From Exiguobacterium sibiricum 7-3 (GTDB lineage Bacteria; Bacillota; Bacilli; Exiguobacteriales; Exiguobacteriaceae): 64,000 nucleotides of DNA. Location of the stretch: NCBI RefSeq assembly GCF_000620865.1, contig NZ_KK211190.1:186001-250000 (forward strand). Reading direction: 5' to 3'. Below the pieces are notes generated by a model. It searched no databases. It saw nothing but the letters and a program-made list of their open reading frames with translations, and was not told the origin of the DNA. Positions 34,738-42,594 of this stretch are shown here, in pieces. A program made the position numbers and the translations under genes. Within the stretch, counting starts at the first letter, position 1, and each line of letters opens with the position of its first letter.

Positions 34738-36090
34738 TCAGACACGTTCCGATGTCAGTTCTTTCATCCCTTGTAAAGCTGCTTGATTCAGTAAGTTCCA
34801 TGGTTTGTTGTAGTGCGGTTGGAAGAAGAAGTCGACGAAAGCGAGTTCTTCAAGCGTCATCTCATTTTGAATCGCGACCGACAATGTATTCATCGCCTGG
34901 GTGAGGTCGACTTTTGAGATGATTTGTGCACCCACGACACGATGAGTCGTAGTTTCATACACAAGTTTCAGTTGGACATTTTCAGCTGTCGGCATGAACT
35001 CAGGACGGTAGGCATCTTGAACCGTCGTACTTGTCACTTCTAAACCGAAGAACGGAGCAGCATCTTCTGTCAGACCGGTCGAAGCAATGTTTAAGTCATA
35101 CAACCGGAGACCGGACGTTCCTTGTGTGCCTTGGTAGCGGATCGTCGGAGCGAGTAAATTTTTCCCGACGAGTGTCCCCATACGGACGGCATTTGTCGCG
35201 AGCGGAATATAAGCGTGTGTCCGGGCAGGATTGTAGTAGACGGCACAGCTGTCACCGGCAGCAAAGATGTTCGGATTACTGGTCCGCATATAGTCGTCGA
35301 CGATGATCGCTCCGTTCGGCAACATATCGATTTGTCCTTTTAACAATTCCGTACTTGGTCGGAAACCGACACAGAGAATGACGAGATCCGTTTCGAACGT
35401 TCCTTTATCCGTGACGACTTGTGTGACATTACCGTCCACGCCGGTAAAGCTTTGAACGGTCTGGTTCAACTCGAGGTGAATCCCGCGGTCTGTCAATTCG
35501 TTTTCAATGATATCCGTGAATGAACGATCCAAGTATTTATTTAAAATCCGGTCGGCACTGTCGATGAACGTGACATCTTTGCCGTATGCTTCGAATGCTT
35601 CAACCAATTCAGCACCGATGTAACCGGCACCGACAACGGTAATCCGCTGGGCATCCGTTGCTTTTTTGATGATGGTTTGTGCGTGGTGATAGTTTTTGCA
35701 GAGCTCAATTTGATTCAGTTCAATCCCGGGAAGCATCGGGATGATCGGCCATGAACCAGTCGTCATAATCAATTTATCGTACGTATCATGAACGGTTTCA
35801 CCCGTTAAGAGATTTTTTGCAAGAATCGTTTGGTTCGTGCTGTCGATTTCCAGGACATCATGTTTTAAGCGCATCTCGGCACCGAGTTCAGTCAGTTCAT
35901 CCGGTGAAGAATAAAACAGCGACTCCGCATGCTCGACGACGCCACCGACGTGAAGCGCAATGCCGCAAGAAAGGAATGAGACGTTATCGTTTCGTTCGTA
36001 AACGGTGATATCCAGTTGCTCGTGCTGTGAAGTCAATTCTTTAACTGCTGCTGTTCCTGCGTGTGTACAACCGATGACTGCTACTTTCAT
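34738..36090 (-). CDS. nox: NADH oxidase / CoA-disulfide-reductase-family flavoprotein
   Basis: A 450-residue FAD enzyme. KVAVIGCTHAG is the FAD-binding start, redox-active Cys42 sits in VSFLSCGIAL, and TVVGAGYIGAELVEAFEAYGKDVTFID binds NADH. FAAGDSCAVYY is the second FAD motif. The single-Cys type and the C-terminal FFFQPHYNKPWNLLNQAA match water-forming NADH oxidases, which regenerate NAD+ at the cost of O2. I choose ATG 36090: GGGGA is about ten bases upstream and the upstream frame has no ribosome site. A redox-type operator covers the transcript start. Confidence 0.9.
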   Translation of the reverse strand: MKVAVIGCTHAGTAAVKELTSQHEQLDITVYERNDNVSFLSCGIALHVGGVVEHAESLFYSSPDELTELGAEMRLKHDVLEIDSTNQTILAKNLLTGETVHDTYDKLIMTTGSWPIIPMLPGIELNQIELCKNYHHAQTIIKKATDAQRITVVGAGYIGAELVEAFEAYGKDVTFIDSADRILNKYLDRSFTDIIENELTDRGIHLELNQTVQSFTGVDGNVTQVVTDKGTFETDLVILCVGFRPSTELLKGQIDMLPNGAIIVDDYMRTSNPNIFAAGDSCAVYYNPARTHAYIPLATNAVRMGTLVGKNLLAPTIRYQGTQGTSGLRLYDLNIASTGLTEDAAPFFGLEVTSTTVQDAYRPEFMPTAENVQLKLVYETTTHRVVGAQIISKVDLTQAMNTLSVAIQNEMTLEELAFVDFFFQPHYNKPWNLLNQAALQGMKELTSERV

Positions 36091-36111
36091 GAGTAAAGTC
36101 CCCTTTTTGTT

Positions 36112-36127
36112 TGTGATAAAGATCACA
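36112..36127. promoter_or_regulatory. Rex/Fnr-type operator upstream of nox
   Basis: TGTGA-TAAAGA-TCACA, a perfect inverted repeat. It matches the CRP/Fnr box TGTGA-N6-TCACA and most of the Rex box TTGTGA-N6-TCACAA. It lies roughly +10 to +25 after the predicted start, a repressor position, which favours Rex. Confidence 0.65.
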
Positions 36128-36143
36128 TTCATTTGATAGTCTT

Positions 36144-36172
36144 AGTGTATTACTTCACAATGTTGTTTTCAA
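36144..36172 (-). promoter_or_regulatory. Promoter of nox
   Basis: Minus strand TTGAAA (36172-36167), 17-bp spacer, TACACT (36149-36144). Start predicted near 36137. Confidence 0.65.
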
Positions 36173-36316
36173 GTAGTTTGTTCACTATTGAGCATAAGTT
36201 TGTCGGAATTGTGAATGAGTGAGCAAATCGGGTTTCGAGGAGTTATGAATAGATTGTTCATCTGTATCGTTTCTGTTAAAAACGTGTAAAACTGTTTTAG
36301 TTTCTGAAGTTCGGGT

Positions 36317-36520
36317 TATAATGAAACAGAGAACTAAACGAAAGGGTGGAAACCGATGGATACCGAGAGGATCGATCATCTATTCAGCTTACCTGATTTT
36401 TAGCAGTGCCAATCTTCATTGAACAGGAAGGTAATGGCTTGAAAAAAATCAGGGAGAGCGAAAATAGATGAATACCCAAACGGGACAACTACAATCTCTC
36501 CCATGGAAGATACGGGAGAG
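36317..36520 (+). promoter_or_regulatory. Structured leader of the YitT-family gene with two-step attenuation architecture
   Basis: TATAAT at 36317-36322 starts the unit. Hairpin 1 pairs CCTGATTTTT (36392-36401) with AAAAATCAGG (36444-36453), with inner stems GCCA/TGGC and CTTC/GAAG. Its 5' arm covers the end of leader ORF 1; its 3' arm touches GGGAGAG (36452-36458), the ribosome site of leader ORF 2. Hairpin 2 pairs CTCTCCC (36496-36502, inside leader ORF 2) with GGGAGAG (36514-36520), the ribosome site of the YitT gene. CTCTCCC can instead pair with the first GGGAGAG. Translation of each leader would therefore open the next ribosome site. Confidence 0.6.
36356..36403 (+). CDS. Leader peptide ORF 1 (15 aa)
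   Basis: ATG at 36356 with AAAGGGTGG eight bases ahead, stop TAG 36401. It encodes MDTERIDHLFSLPDF. The last codons form the 5' arm of hairpin 1, so a ribosome stalled or terminating there would unfold it. Length and placement resemble the first leader peptide of ermA-type attenuators. Whether it is translated is not shown. Confidence 0.5.
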   Translation: MDTERIDHLFSLPDF

Positions 36521-36599
36521 GACAATAACACATGAAACGAATCATAACCATCTTAAGCGGAACGCTACTTATGGCGTTCGGCTACTACACCTTGAATGA
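36468..36599 (+). CDS. Leader ORF 2 overlapping the YitT-family gene (43 aa)
   Basis: ATG at 36468, GGGAGAG nine bases ahead, stop TGA at 36597 inside the YitT-family gene in another frame. Its codons for QSLP contain the CTCTCCC arm of hairpin 2. Translation would melt that hairpin and expose the ribosome site of the next gene. The product, starting MNTQTGQLQSLPWKIRERTI, is probably not functional as a protein; coupling is the likely role. Confidence 0.4.
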   Translation: MNTQTGQLQSLPWKIRERTITHETNHNHLKRNATYGVRLLHLE

Positions 36600-37146
36600 A
36601 CAATTTGGATTAGCAGAAGGCGGATTTATCGGTCTGTCTTTACTCGGACGTTACTTTTTTGACATTAATCCATCGATTTCGATGATCGTACTCGACATTC
36701 CGTTTTTTATCGGAGCGTTATATTTTAAAGGAAAACGTTTTGTCAGTGAAGCACTCGTATCGGCAGGCGCATTGTCGCTGTTTTACGAAATGTGGTACCG
36801 ACTGGATCTGTTTCATTTTCCGGAACAGGCATGGCCGGCAACACTGATTGCTGCTGTCGCCAGTGGAATCGTGACCGGCTATGGTCTTGGTCTCGTTCTG
36901 AAAAGTGGCGCGGCAACAGGAGGAGACGATTTGTTGTCGATGGGCCTCAGTAAGCTGACCGGCTTATCAATCGGGACGATTTTATTTGGTCTTGATGCCA
37001 TCGTCCTTGTCATCTCACTCGTCTATCTGCCGTTGAGTTTAACGTTGTATACGTTGCTCGCAGTCGCGATTGCGGGACGTGTCGTCTCGGTCATGACACG
37101 CGAACCGGTTACTGCACCGGCTGCTGCGGTAGCTGAACTGAAATGA
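36532..37146 (+). CDS. YitT/YczE-family membrane protein
   Basis: A 204-residue protein with five or six membrane segments, of the YitT (PF02588/DUF161) type. The characteristic LNEQFGLAEGGFIGLSLLGRYFFDINPSISMIVLDIPFFIGALYFKGKRF block opens it and GLGLVLKSGAATGGDDLLSMGLSKLTGLSIGTILFGLDAIVL follows. Unlike long YitT proteins it lacks the C-terminal DUF2179 domain. The substrate of the family is not known. The ribosome site GGGAGAGG is sequestered in a hairpin, so expression is probably conditional. Followed by a terminator. Confidence 0.8.
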   Translation: MKRIITILSGTLLMAFGYYTLNEQFGLAEGGFIGLSLLGRYFFDINPSISMIVLDIPFFIGALYFKGKRFVSEALVSAGALSLFYEMWYRLDLFHFPEQAWPATLIAAVASGIVTGYGLGLVLKSGAATGGDDLLSMGLSKLTGLSIGTILFGLDAIVLVISLVYLPLSLTLYTLLAVAIAGRVVSVMTREPVTAPAAAVAELK

Positions 37147-37151
37147 AACGA

Positions 37152-37189
37152 AGCAAAATCCTTCCTGACGACAGGAGGGATTTTGTTTT
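37152..37189 (+). terminator. Terminator of the YitT-family gene
   Basis: CAAAATCCTTCCT / AGGAGGGATTTTG stem (one mismatch), then TTTTAGG. Confidence 0.75.
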
Positions 37190-37221
37190 AGGATATAAAA
37201 GAGAAGAAAGGGGCAAAATCG

Positions 37222-37782
37222 ATGATTAGACAAGCAACTGCCAATGACGCGGATCAAATCGCACCGTTGATTGAACAGGCGATTCATGAAATTGCGGAGA
37301 CACTGACGGGAACACAGAAGAAGGAATTGATTTTGGAACGGCTCGCGCTGTTTGTTACGCAAGCGGGAAACCGGCTCAGTCACGAGAACATTCTCGTCAA
37401 GGAGCTCGACGGGCATGTCGTCGGCATCGTCATCGCATACGCGGGAGTGGATGCAGCACAGTTGGATGAACCGATTAAACGTCAACTGCTCGAATGGACA
37501 GGACAAGAGGTGAAGATTGATCAAGAGACGGAAGGAAACGTCTTTTATCTGGATACATTGTCGGTGGATGCGGCATATGGTGGAAAAGGAATTGGGTCTG
37601 AGCTGTTGCAGGCAGCGGCGGACGAAGGGGAACGGCGTGGATTACGGGCGTTTACGTTAAATGCGGATCAGACGAATGCTGGTGCGCAACGCCTGTATCG
37701 GCGTCTTGGATTCGTCCCGGTCAAGACGATTGAAATCAGTGGCGGACAATTTGATTATATGGAACGACCGTATTCAATTTAA
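37222..37782 (+). CDS. GNAT family N-acetyltransferase
   Basis: A 186-residue acetyltransferase. MIRQATANDADQIAPLIEQAI is the usual GNAT start. DTLSVDAAYGGKGIGSELLQAAADEGERRG carries the acetyl-CoA pyrophosphate loop (GGKGIG), and NAGAQRLYRRLGFVPV is motif B. The substrate (amine, amino acid or protein N-terminus) is unknown. GAAAGGGG ribosome site before ATG 37222. Monocistronic; an inverted-repeat element lies downstream. Confidence 0.88.
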   Translation: MIRQATANDADQIAPLIEQAIHEIAETLTGTQKKELILERLALFVTQAGNRLSHENILVKELDGHVVGIVIAYAGVDAAQLDEPIKRQLLEWTGQEVKIDQETEGNVFYLDTLSVDAAYGGKGIGSELLQAAADEGERRGLRAFTLNADQTNAGAQRLYRRLGFVPVKTIEISGGQFDYMERPYSI

Positions 37783-37817
37783 ATGATGAGGGAAGTACTT
37801 CGAATTCGTTTCAAGAT

Positions 37818-37948
37818 TCGTTGATACGCAGACAAGACTTCGCTTTCCGCGGGCGAAACGTGAGCCTCCGCGTCGCCTGCGCGACTTACGGGGTCTCACC
37901 TGTTCCGCTTTTCCCGCAGGAGTCTTCGTCTTGTCTGCTTCTCAACGA
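37818..37948. repeat. 131-bp intergenic inverted-repeat element (Bacillales-type dispersed repeat)
   Basis: Terminal inverted repeats of 21 bp with two or three mismatches (37818-37838 and 37928-37948; shared core GCAGACAAGAC). An inner GCTTTCCGCGGG and TTTTCCCGCAGGAGTC pair encloses a GC-rich hairpin GTCGC/GCGAC. The wording 'CTTTCCGCGGG ... CCCGCAGGAGTCTTCG' matches a family of short dispersed repeats I recall from Bacillus and relatives. No ORF inside. Base composition is clearly higher in GC than its flanks. Confidence 0.65.
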
Positions 37949-37993
37949 CGTTTTGTTAAGCTGTTAAGATCGACACATTAAGAATCTGGATTC

Positions 37994-38053
37994 AAAAAAT
38001 TACTCGCTTCATGCGACTCCTACAGGAAAAGGCGTGGAAAAGAGTGATTTTTT
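37994..38053. terminator. Probable terminator of the 9-gene operon, with a repeat remnant in its loop
   Basis: AAAAAATTACTC (37994-38005) pairs with GAGTGATTTTTT (38042-38053), giving U-runs on both strands. The loop holds GACTCCTACAGGAAAAGGCG (38015-38034), which resembles an inverted piece of the neighbouring dispersed repeat. Otherwise the 37949-38110 gap is featureless. Confidence 0.5.
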
Positions 38054-38110
38054 ATGTTCAGCTTAATTAAGTGACGATGATTTGTGATTCGCTGGAGTCG
38101 ACCGGATCCA

Positions 38111-38806
38111 TCACTTTAAAAAACGTTGTAACAGAACGGATTCGACAGGCGTAATCTGCTCTTTCAAACGGGAAGCTGCACACAACCGTAAACAAGCCTT
38201 AAATCCGGTGACTTTTCTGATGCGCTTAAAGTAACAGACACGGTACAAATGACTGAGGATGAAGCGGGAAACGCGTTCTGCCGGATTTCGTAAAGACATT
38301 CGCCCCCCGTAGCGAATCAATAAAAAAGTACGGGCGACGTCCATCAGTGGATTGCCGATGGAGGCATCCATCCAATCGATGACATAGACGTCTTCTTTGA
38401 CAAGCAACAGATTATACGGGTGAAAATCACCATGACATAAAGTATGTCCCGCTACAAGTGTAGTGTGAGCAGGATACCGTTCTTGAAGACGCGGTAACCC
38501 GTCGACGGATAACGTATGAAGATACCTTTGTAAAGTGACGATGGTCGTCATGTAGCGGAGAATCTGAACGGGATGACGTTTCATCAAATCACCGAGCGAT
38601 TCCCCTTTCAAGTACTCCATGCGAATGGAATGATCAACTTGATTATAGACACGAGGTGTCATCGGAAAGTGGTTCTGGATAGACAGATGATTTAAAAATT
38701 CCTGCTGGACCGCTGCATGCGGAACGTGTGCATGAAACTGCTTTCGAACAATCGCCGCAGTTTCTTGTTGAATCGTTGCCGTGTTGCCGGTTCCAATGAT
38801 ATTCAT
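38111..38806 (-). CDS. Aminoglycoside-phosphotransferase/choline-kinase-like kinase
   Basis: A 231-residue protein of the APH fold. The Brenner motif is CHGDFHPYNLLL (catalytic Asp near residue 126) and the metal-binding IDWMDASIGNPLMDVART lies near 145. The N-lobe is short: no clear glycine-rich loop but a lysine region VRKQFHA. It probably phosphorylates a small alcohol, sugar or lipid head group with ATP. It is the last gene of the Fur-box operon, 13 bp after the GT-C gene, so a role in modifying the surface glycan precursor is likely. Not necessarily an antibiotic-resistance gene. Confidence 0.8.
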   Translation of the reverse strand: MNIIGTGNTATIQQETAAIVRKQFHAHVPHAAVQQEFLNHLSIQNHFPMTPRVYNQVDHSIRMEYLKGESLGDLMKRHPVQILRYMTTIVTLQRYLHTLSVDGLPRLQERYPAHTTLVAGHTLCHGDFHPYNLLLVKEDVYVIDWMDASIGNPLMDVARTFLLIRYGGRMSLRNPAERVSRFILSHLYRVCYFKRIRKVTGFKACLRLCAASRLKEQITPVESVLLQRFLK

Positions 38807-38819
38807 CCAAATCCGCTCC

Positions 38820-40202
38820 TTATCGTAAGATCATCCGATACAGCCGTGCCTCCGCATCCTCCGGTTCGAACCGGGGATCACTCGTAAAGCGGAAAACTTC
38901 CTTCACTTCAATCGGTACATCTGCCGCCCGTAACCGTTTGAGCAATCGTCCGGTCAGGTAGACCTCCTGTGATTTTGGTTCCGCCCGCCATTTGCTGACG
39001 GATCCAATCGGGACGATCGTAGCGTCAGGACGCGCCATCAAAAACTGACGTTCTTCTTCATCCGTAAAGATGGTCGCGGACGCCGGTAAACCGGTAAGGG
39101 CTTTCGCCAGCTGAATCGTAGCCGGTTTAGTAGTCGCTTGTTGATACAAAGCGATACTTCCGATCAGCAATTGAATACATAAAAACGGAACGAGCCAACG
39201 GATCGACAGACGGCGGACGAGTAAAACCACAAGCAGTAAGACGAGTGGTAAGACATGTCGCGGTTTATCGATGTTTTGGGCAAACCAGACCCAGAGAAAA
39301 TAACCGGTTCCGGTAACGCTCCACCAGAGAGGGAACGAACGGAGACGTTGGCAAAATAAGAGTAGTCCCGATCCGAGACCAATCCAAGTAGCGAACCCAA
39401 GACCATGCCAACCGATTTGTTTGATTGTCAGTCCAAGTCGTTCCAGCAGGGTGGCGTCATCCGTTTGCGCCGTGCCGCCCCAGTCCGAGAAATGACCCGT
39501 CACGAAGCTGAGTGATAATTGGGCAAAGGAGGCCGGTCCGCCGACAGAGAAGGCGACCGGTAACAGCCAGGCGAGTTGGGCGAGGAGCAGGACTGCCATC
39601 TCTGACACCACTTGCCAAGCGTCACGCCGCACTTGCCACAGTAAAAACAAAAGGATGATTCCAAACGGTGCATAGGATAACCGGGTCGCCATCAACAGGC
39701 CAAACAAGAGGTACGGCAAAAGACGGAAATGCCCCTGCCGTGCGCGTTCGACACTCCAAACGAACCAACAAAGAACACCAAGGGCGAGACCATCCGACAT
39801 CCCGGTTGCGGACAAGACGACAAGGGAAGCCGTCGACACGACCGTAAAAGCAGCCAGCAGACGAACCGCATCGAATCGTCTACGTTTGAACAGCAGGTAC
39901 AGCGGAACCAGTCCGCTCGTGAAGCCAAGAATCGAGACGATTCCAAGGGCGCGGACAGGTTCGAGCCCGAGTCGTGCCAGACCGGTCGCGAGTAAGATGA
40001 AAAACGGGTATCCTGGGAAATGCGGCTGTAAATTCGCCAAGTCATACTGTCCGACCGCTAACGTGAAGTTGGCGATGTCGTAGCTTGCCACAAACGGACT
40101 GACCAGATAAAGGCGTCCGGCGGTGCACACGGAAATCAGAATGATACACATGAAAAAAAGCGATCGTCCACGTTGTTGTGGATGACCGCTTCGAACCGTC
40201 AC
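38820..40202 (-). CDS. GT-C-type membrane glycosyltransferase (ArnT/PMT-like)
   Basis: A 460-residue protein with about 10-11 membrane segments. The first outer loop has ASYDIANFTLAVGQYDLANLQPHFPGYPFF, with an acidic residue where GT-C enzymes use Asp for catalysis and a HFPGYPF motif seen in GT39/GT83-like proteins. A C-terminal soluble region of about 90 residues (PATIQLAKALTGLPASATIFTDEEERQF...) follows. It probably moves a sugar from a polyprenyl-phosphate donor to an outer-surface acceptor. The start is GTG 40202 with GGAGG four bases ahead, overlapping the FTR1 stop as GTGA; longer starts lie inside FTR1. Confidence 0.78.
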   Translation of the reverse strand: MTVRSGHPQQRGRSLFFMCIILISVCTAGRLYLVSPFVASYDIANFTLAVGQYDLANLQPHFPGYPFFILLATGLARLGLEPVRALGIVSILGFTSGLVPLYLLFKRRRFDAVRLLAAFTVVSTASLVVLSATGMSDGLALGVLCWFVWSVERARQGHFRLLPYLLFGLLMATRLSYAPFGIILLFLLWQVRRDAWQVVSEMAVLLLAQLAWLLPVAFSVGGPASFAQLSLSFVTGHFSDWGGTAQTDDATLLERLGLTIKQIGWHGLGFATWIGLGSGLLLFCQRLRSFPLWWSVTGTGYFLWVWFAQNIDKPRHVLPLVLLLVVLLVRRLSIRWLVPFLCIQLLIGSIALYQQATTKPATIQLAKALTGLPASATIFTDEEERQFLMARPDATIVPIGSVSKWRAEPKSQEVYLTGRLLKRLRAADVPIEVKEVFRFTSDPRFEPEDAEARLYRMILR

Positions 40203-41116
40203 GAGACCTCCTTCAGTTTCTTGACGGTTTTTGGCGCGCGATTTTGACGCATCAACATGAAACCTGCAAAGGCGAAGTATCCCCACCAGGCGAAAACTTG
40301 CTCAATGGAGGGATTATGGCTGTAGCCGAACATCGCCCCCATGAACGTTCCGATTTGACCGCTGATCAATGTCGTATTGCCGGTGTCCCTTAAATACTGG
40401 ACTTGATCGATATAGTGTTCCGGCATGAAAGCCACGATGTTATAAAGGGCGGCCGGTGTACCGTCCGCATTCGTCAACAGACTGCCGAGCAACCCAAGAT
40501 CCTGGAATCGGCCAATCGTTTGGACGAGCATGCCGGCAGCGATGAACAAGATCAAGACGCCTGTCACTTGGAAAAAGCGTTTGACGGGAATCTTCATCGT
40601 ACCGGAAACGAACAGGTAACCGAAAATCAAGGCGAGCAGGAGACCGGAGACAGCACCGTAGCTGGTCAGAACCTTCTCGATTTCACCACCTGAAATCGCA
40701 GCGAAGAAGAAAACCGTTTCGATTCCTTCCCGGACGATGACAAGGAACGAATGGACGATCATTGTAATCGCACTGCCGGTCGAGACAGCGGCAGCGACTT
40801 TCGCTTGCGAGGCCTGCTGGTTTTCCTTTGCCTCCTTGCCCATCCAAAGCACCATATGGGTCAAGAGGAAAACAGAGATGATCATGATCCCAAGACGCAA
40901 ATACGTATCGCTGCCGAAGCTTGCGAAACTCGTAAAGACGACTTGGAACAAGAAGGCGACACCTAAACTCGCGAGTAAGGCAAGTCCAACACCGGCGTAG
41001 ACCCATTTTTTATATTGTGGTGCATTGAGCCGATCGAGATAACCGAGAATCAAGCCGACGATCAAGACGGCTTCGAGACATTCGCGAAGGGTGATTAAAA
41101 ACGCCTGAAAATCCAT
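40199..41116 (-). CDS. FTR1-family iron permease
   Basis: A 305-residue, seven-helix permease. Both iron-binding REXXE motifs are present: RECLE at 11-15 and REGIE at 129-133, in TM1 and TM4. It should import iron (EfeU/YwbL type). The usual partners EfeO and EfeB (Dyp peroxidase) are not adjacent; instead it is embedded in a glycan-synthesis operon. The gene upstream (41129) is an anchored extracytoplasmic helical protein that may replace the EfeO-like donor. Ribosome site AGGAGGA before ATG 41116. Controlled from the Fur-box promoter at 47053. Confidence 0.93.
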   Translation of the reverse strand: MDFQAFLITLRECLEAVLIVGLILGYLDRLNAPQYKKWVYAGVGLALLASLGVAFLFQVVFTSFASFGSDTYLRLGIMIISVFLLTHMVLWMGKEAKENQQASQAKVAAAVSTGSAITMIVHSFLVIVREGIETVFFFAAISGGEIEKVLTSYGAVSGLLLALIFGYLFVSGTMKIPVKRFFQVTGVLILFIAAGMLVQTIGRFQDLGLLGSLLTNADGTPAALYNIVAFMPEHYIDQVQYLRDTGNTTLISGQIGTFMGAMFGYSHNPSIEQVFAWWGYFAFAGFMLMRQNRAPKTVKKLKEVS

Positions 41117-41128
41117 GTGTCTTCCTCC

Positions 41129-41866
41129 TTATTGAGCGCGTCGTTTCTTACGCTGACCGATGATGACGATGACGATTAAGATGATGACAAGACTGATGGC
41201 GACCGTTTTCCAAATGTCGTCCGTCCCAAAGGATTGACCGAAGATTGAGTCCTCTTCATCGAAGACACCGGTCTTTTCCTCCCCCGGTAAAACGAACAGC
41301 GGGGTGACGGTATCTTCAATCTGTTTAATGTTTTGATCAAATGTTTTTCGATCGCTTGCTTTTTTCCCGACTCCAAACAAACCGGGGTTTCCAAGCGCCG
41401 CAAGTGAATCATCAAAAGCAGTATACAATGAATCACTTGTCTTTGCACCCTCACTTTCTTTGACGTAAGGAGCGAGCACATCATATGTGCCGCGTGCTTT
41501 AGCGAGCAACAACTTGGCCTGTCCGAAATCATCGAATTGTTCTTGTGCAAAGTGCAGACGACGTTCGATGTTTTGACGCAAAGCCACCCGGTAGGCTTGC
41601 TTGGCGGCATCGGCATCTTCCTTGGCTAACGACGCATCGATCTTTTCTTTTGCTTCCGGGAAGTAGAGCGTGAATTCCTTATCGTAGGCATCGATGGTTT
41701 CTTTGGCTAACGTGTAGTCCTTTTGGTCAAGCTGTTCCTCAAACTGTTTATAAGCTTCCGCGAAAGCTTCCTTTCCTGGATCCCCGTAGCTGTAGGCGAA
41801 TGCCGGCAACGGTGTAGTGAGCAGGAACAAGAAGGCGATGACGGTGATGAAAAGCGGTTTTCTCAT
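41129..41866 (-). CDS. Secreted, C-terminally anchored helical protein next to FTR1
   Basis: A 245-residue protein: signal peptide 1-24 (MRKPLFITVIAFLFLLTTPLPAFA), a helical ectodomain with KDYTLAKETIDAYDKEFTLYFPEAKEKID and ALRQNIERRLHFAQEQFDDFGQAKLLLAKARGTYDVL, then a C-terminal membrane segment about 218-236 and KKRRAQ. The ectodomain resembles the helical extracellular region fused to the N-terminus of long bacterial FTR1 proteins, here split off; that is inference. It overlaps the GT2 gene by 4 bp and precedes FTR1 by 12 bp, so it is probably an iron-delivery partner. Confidence 0.75.
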   Translation of the reverse strand: MRKPLFITVIAFLFLLTTPLPAFAYSYGDPGKEAFAEAYKQFEEQLDQKDYTLAKETIDAYDKEFTLYFPEAKEKIDASLAKEDADAAKQAYRVALRQNIERRLHFAQEQFDDFGQAKLLLAKARGTYDVLAPYVKESEGAKTSDSLYTAFDDSLAALGNPGLFGVGKKASDRKTFDQNIKQIEDTVTPLFVLPGEEKTGVFDEEDSIFGQSFGTDDIWKTVAISLVIILIVIVIIGQRKKRRAQ

Positions 41867-42594
41867 CCAAGATGCTCCTTTCGTTCAAAACGTTCTTCAG
41901 ACGACAGTGGGACGATTGGGCGACGCCATTCCCGGTAAATCGCAGGGAGGACGCGCTGGATATAGTTAAAGCGGATAAAGGACTTTCCGGCTTCGCGCAC
42001 ACGGTAACGAATCGGGACTTCCTGCAGCCGGAACCCTTTTCGAACAAGATTCAGTGTCAGCACTTGGGCATAGTTATAGTCGTGGATGATTTCCGCGTGT
42101 TTACACGCCGCACGGGAAAAGGCACGCATGCCGCTTTGTCCATCGTGAATCCGACGTTTTAATAAGACACACTGTAACCAAGTAAAGACATGATTGCCGA
42201 TATACCGATACAAGCGCATCCCGTCGACGGTTCCGAGAAAACGGGAACCAAACACATAGTCGGCCTCGTCGAGAAGAATCGGTCGGACGACGTCGGGAAT
42301 CTGATCCGCCGGGTATTCGTTATCGGCGTCAATCATGACGGCGACGGTCGCACCATGGGCATAGGACCGGAGCAGCCCTTCCCGAACGGCAGCTCCGAGT
42401 CCGCGATTTTTAGGAAAACGATAGACATGGGCTCCGTGTTGCCGGGCAATCTCGGACGTCGCATCAGTGGATCCGTCGTCGATGACGATCGTTTCGACAG
42501 GCAGTCCATCGATTTCAGCCGGAATGCGTCTTAAGACAAGCGGCAAGGAGACTTCTTCATTGTGGGCCGGAAGAAAGACGACGATTTTTTTCAT
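41863..42594 (-). CDS. Family 2 glycosyltransferase (polyprenyl-phosphate sugar synthase type)
   Basis: A 243-residue GT2 enzyme of the DPM1-like group. N-terminal VVFLPAHNEEVSLPLVLRRIP and IVIDDGSTDATSEIA bind the nucleotide sugar; the metal-binding region is VMIDADNEYPADQI. No membrane helices. It probably makes a polyprenyl-phosphate-linked monosaccharide from a nucleotide sugar, the donor for the GT-C enzyme of the same operon. Overlaps by 4 bp with both neighbours. Ribosome site AAGGAGGA. Confidence 0.88.
   Translation of the reverse strand: MKKIVVFLPAHNEEVSLPLVLRRIPAEIDGLPVETIVIDDGSTDATSEIARQHGAHVYRFPKNRGLGAAVREGLLRSYAHGATVAVMIDADNEYPADQIPDVVRPILLDEADYVFGSRFLGTVDGMRLYRYIGNHVFTWLQCVLLKRRIHDGQSGMRAFSRAACKHAEIIHDYNYAQVLTLNLVRKGFRLQEVPIRYRVREAGKSFIRFNYIQRVLPAIYREWRRPIVPLSSEERFERKEHLG

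Noticed and set aside
36185-36379. Minus-strand 64-residue ORF over the YitT leader
   Set aside because: No ribosome site, composition unlike a protein, and it covers the promoter and leader of the plus-strand gene.
38111-38806. Antibiotic-resistance kinase
   Set aside because: APH fold alone does not show aminoglycoside activity; position in a glycan operon suggests another substrate.
40203-40286. Longer start of the GT-C gene
   Set aside because: It lies inside FTR1; GTG 40202 overlaps the FTR1 stop and has a good GGAGG.
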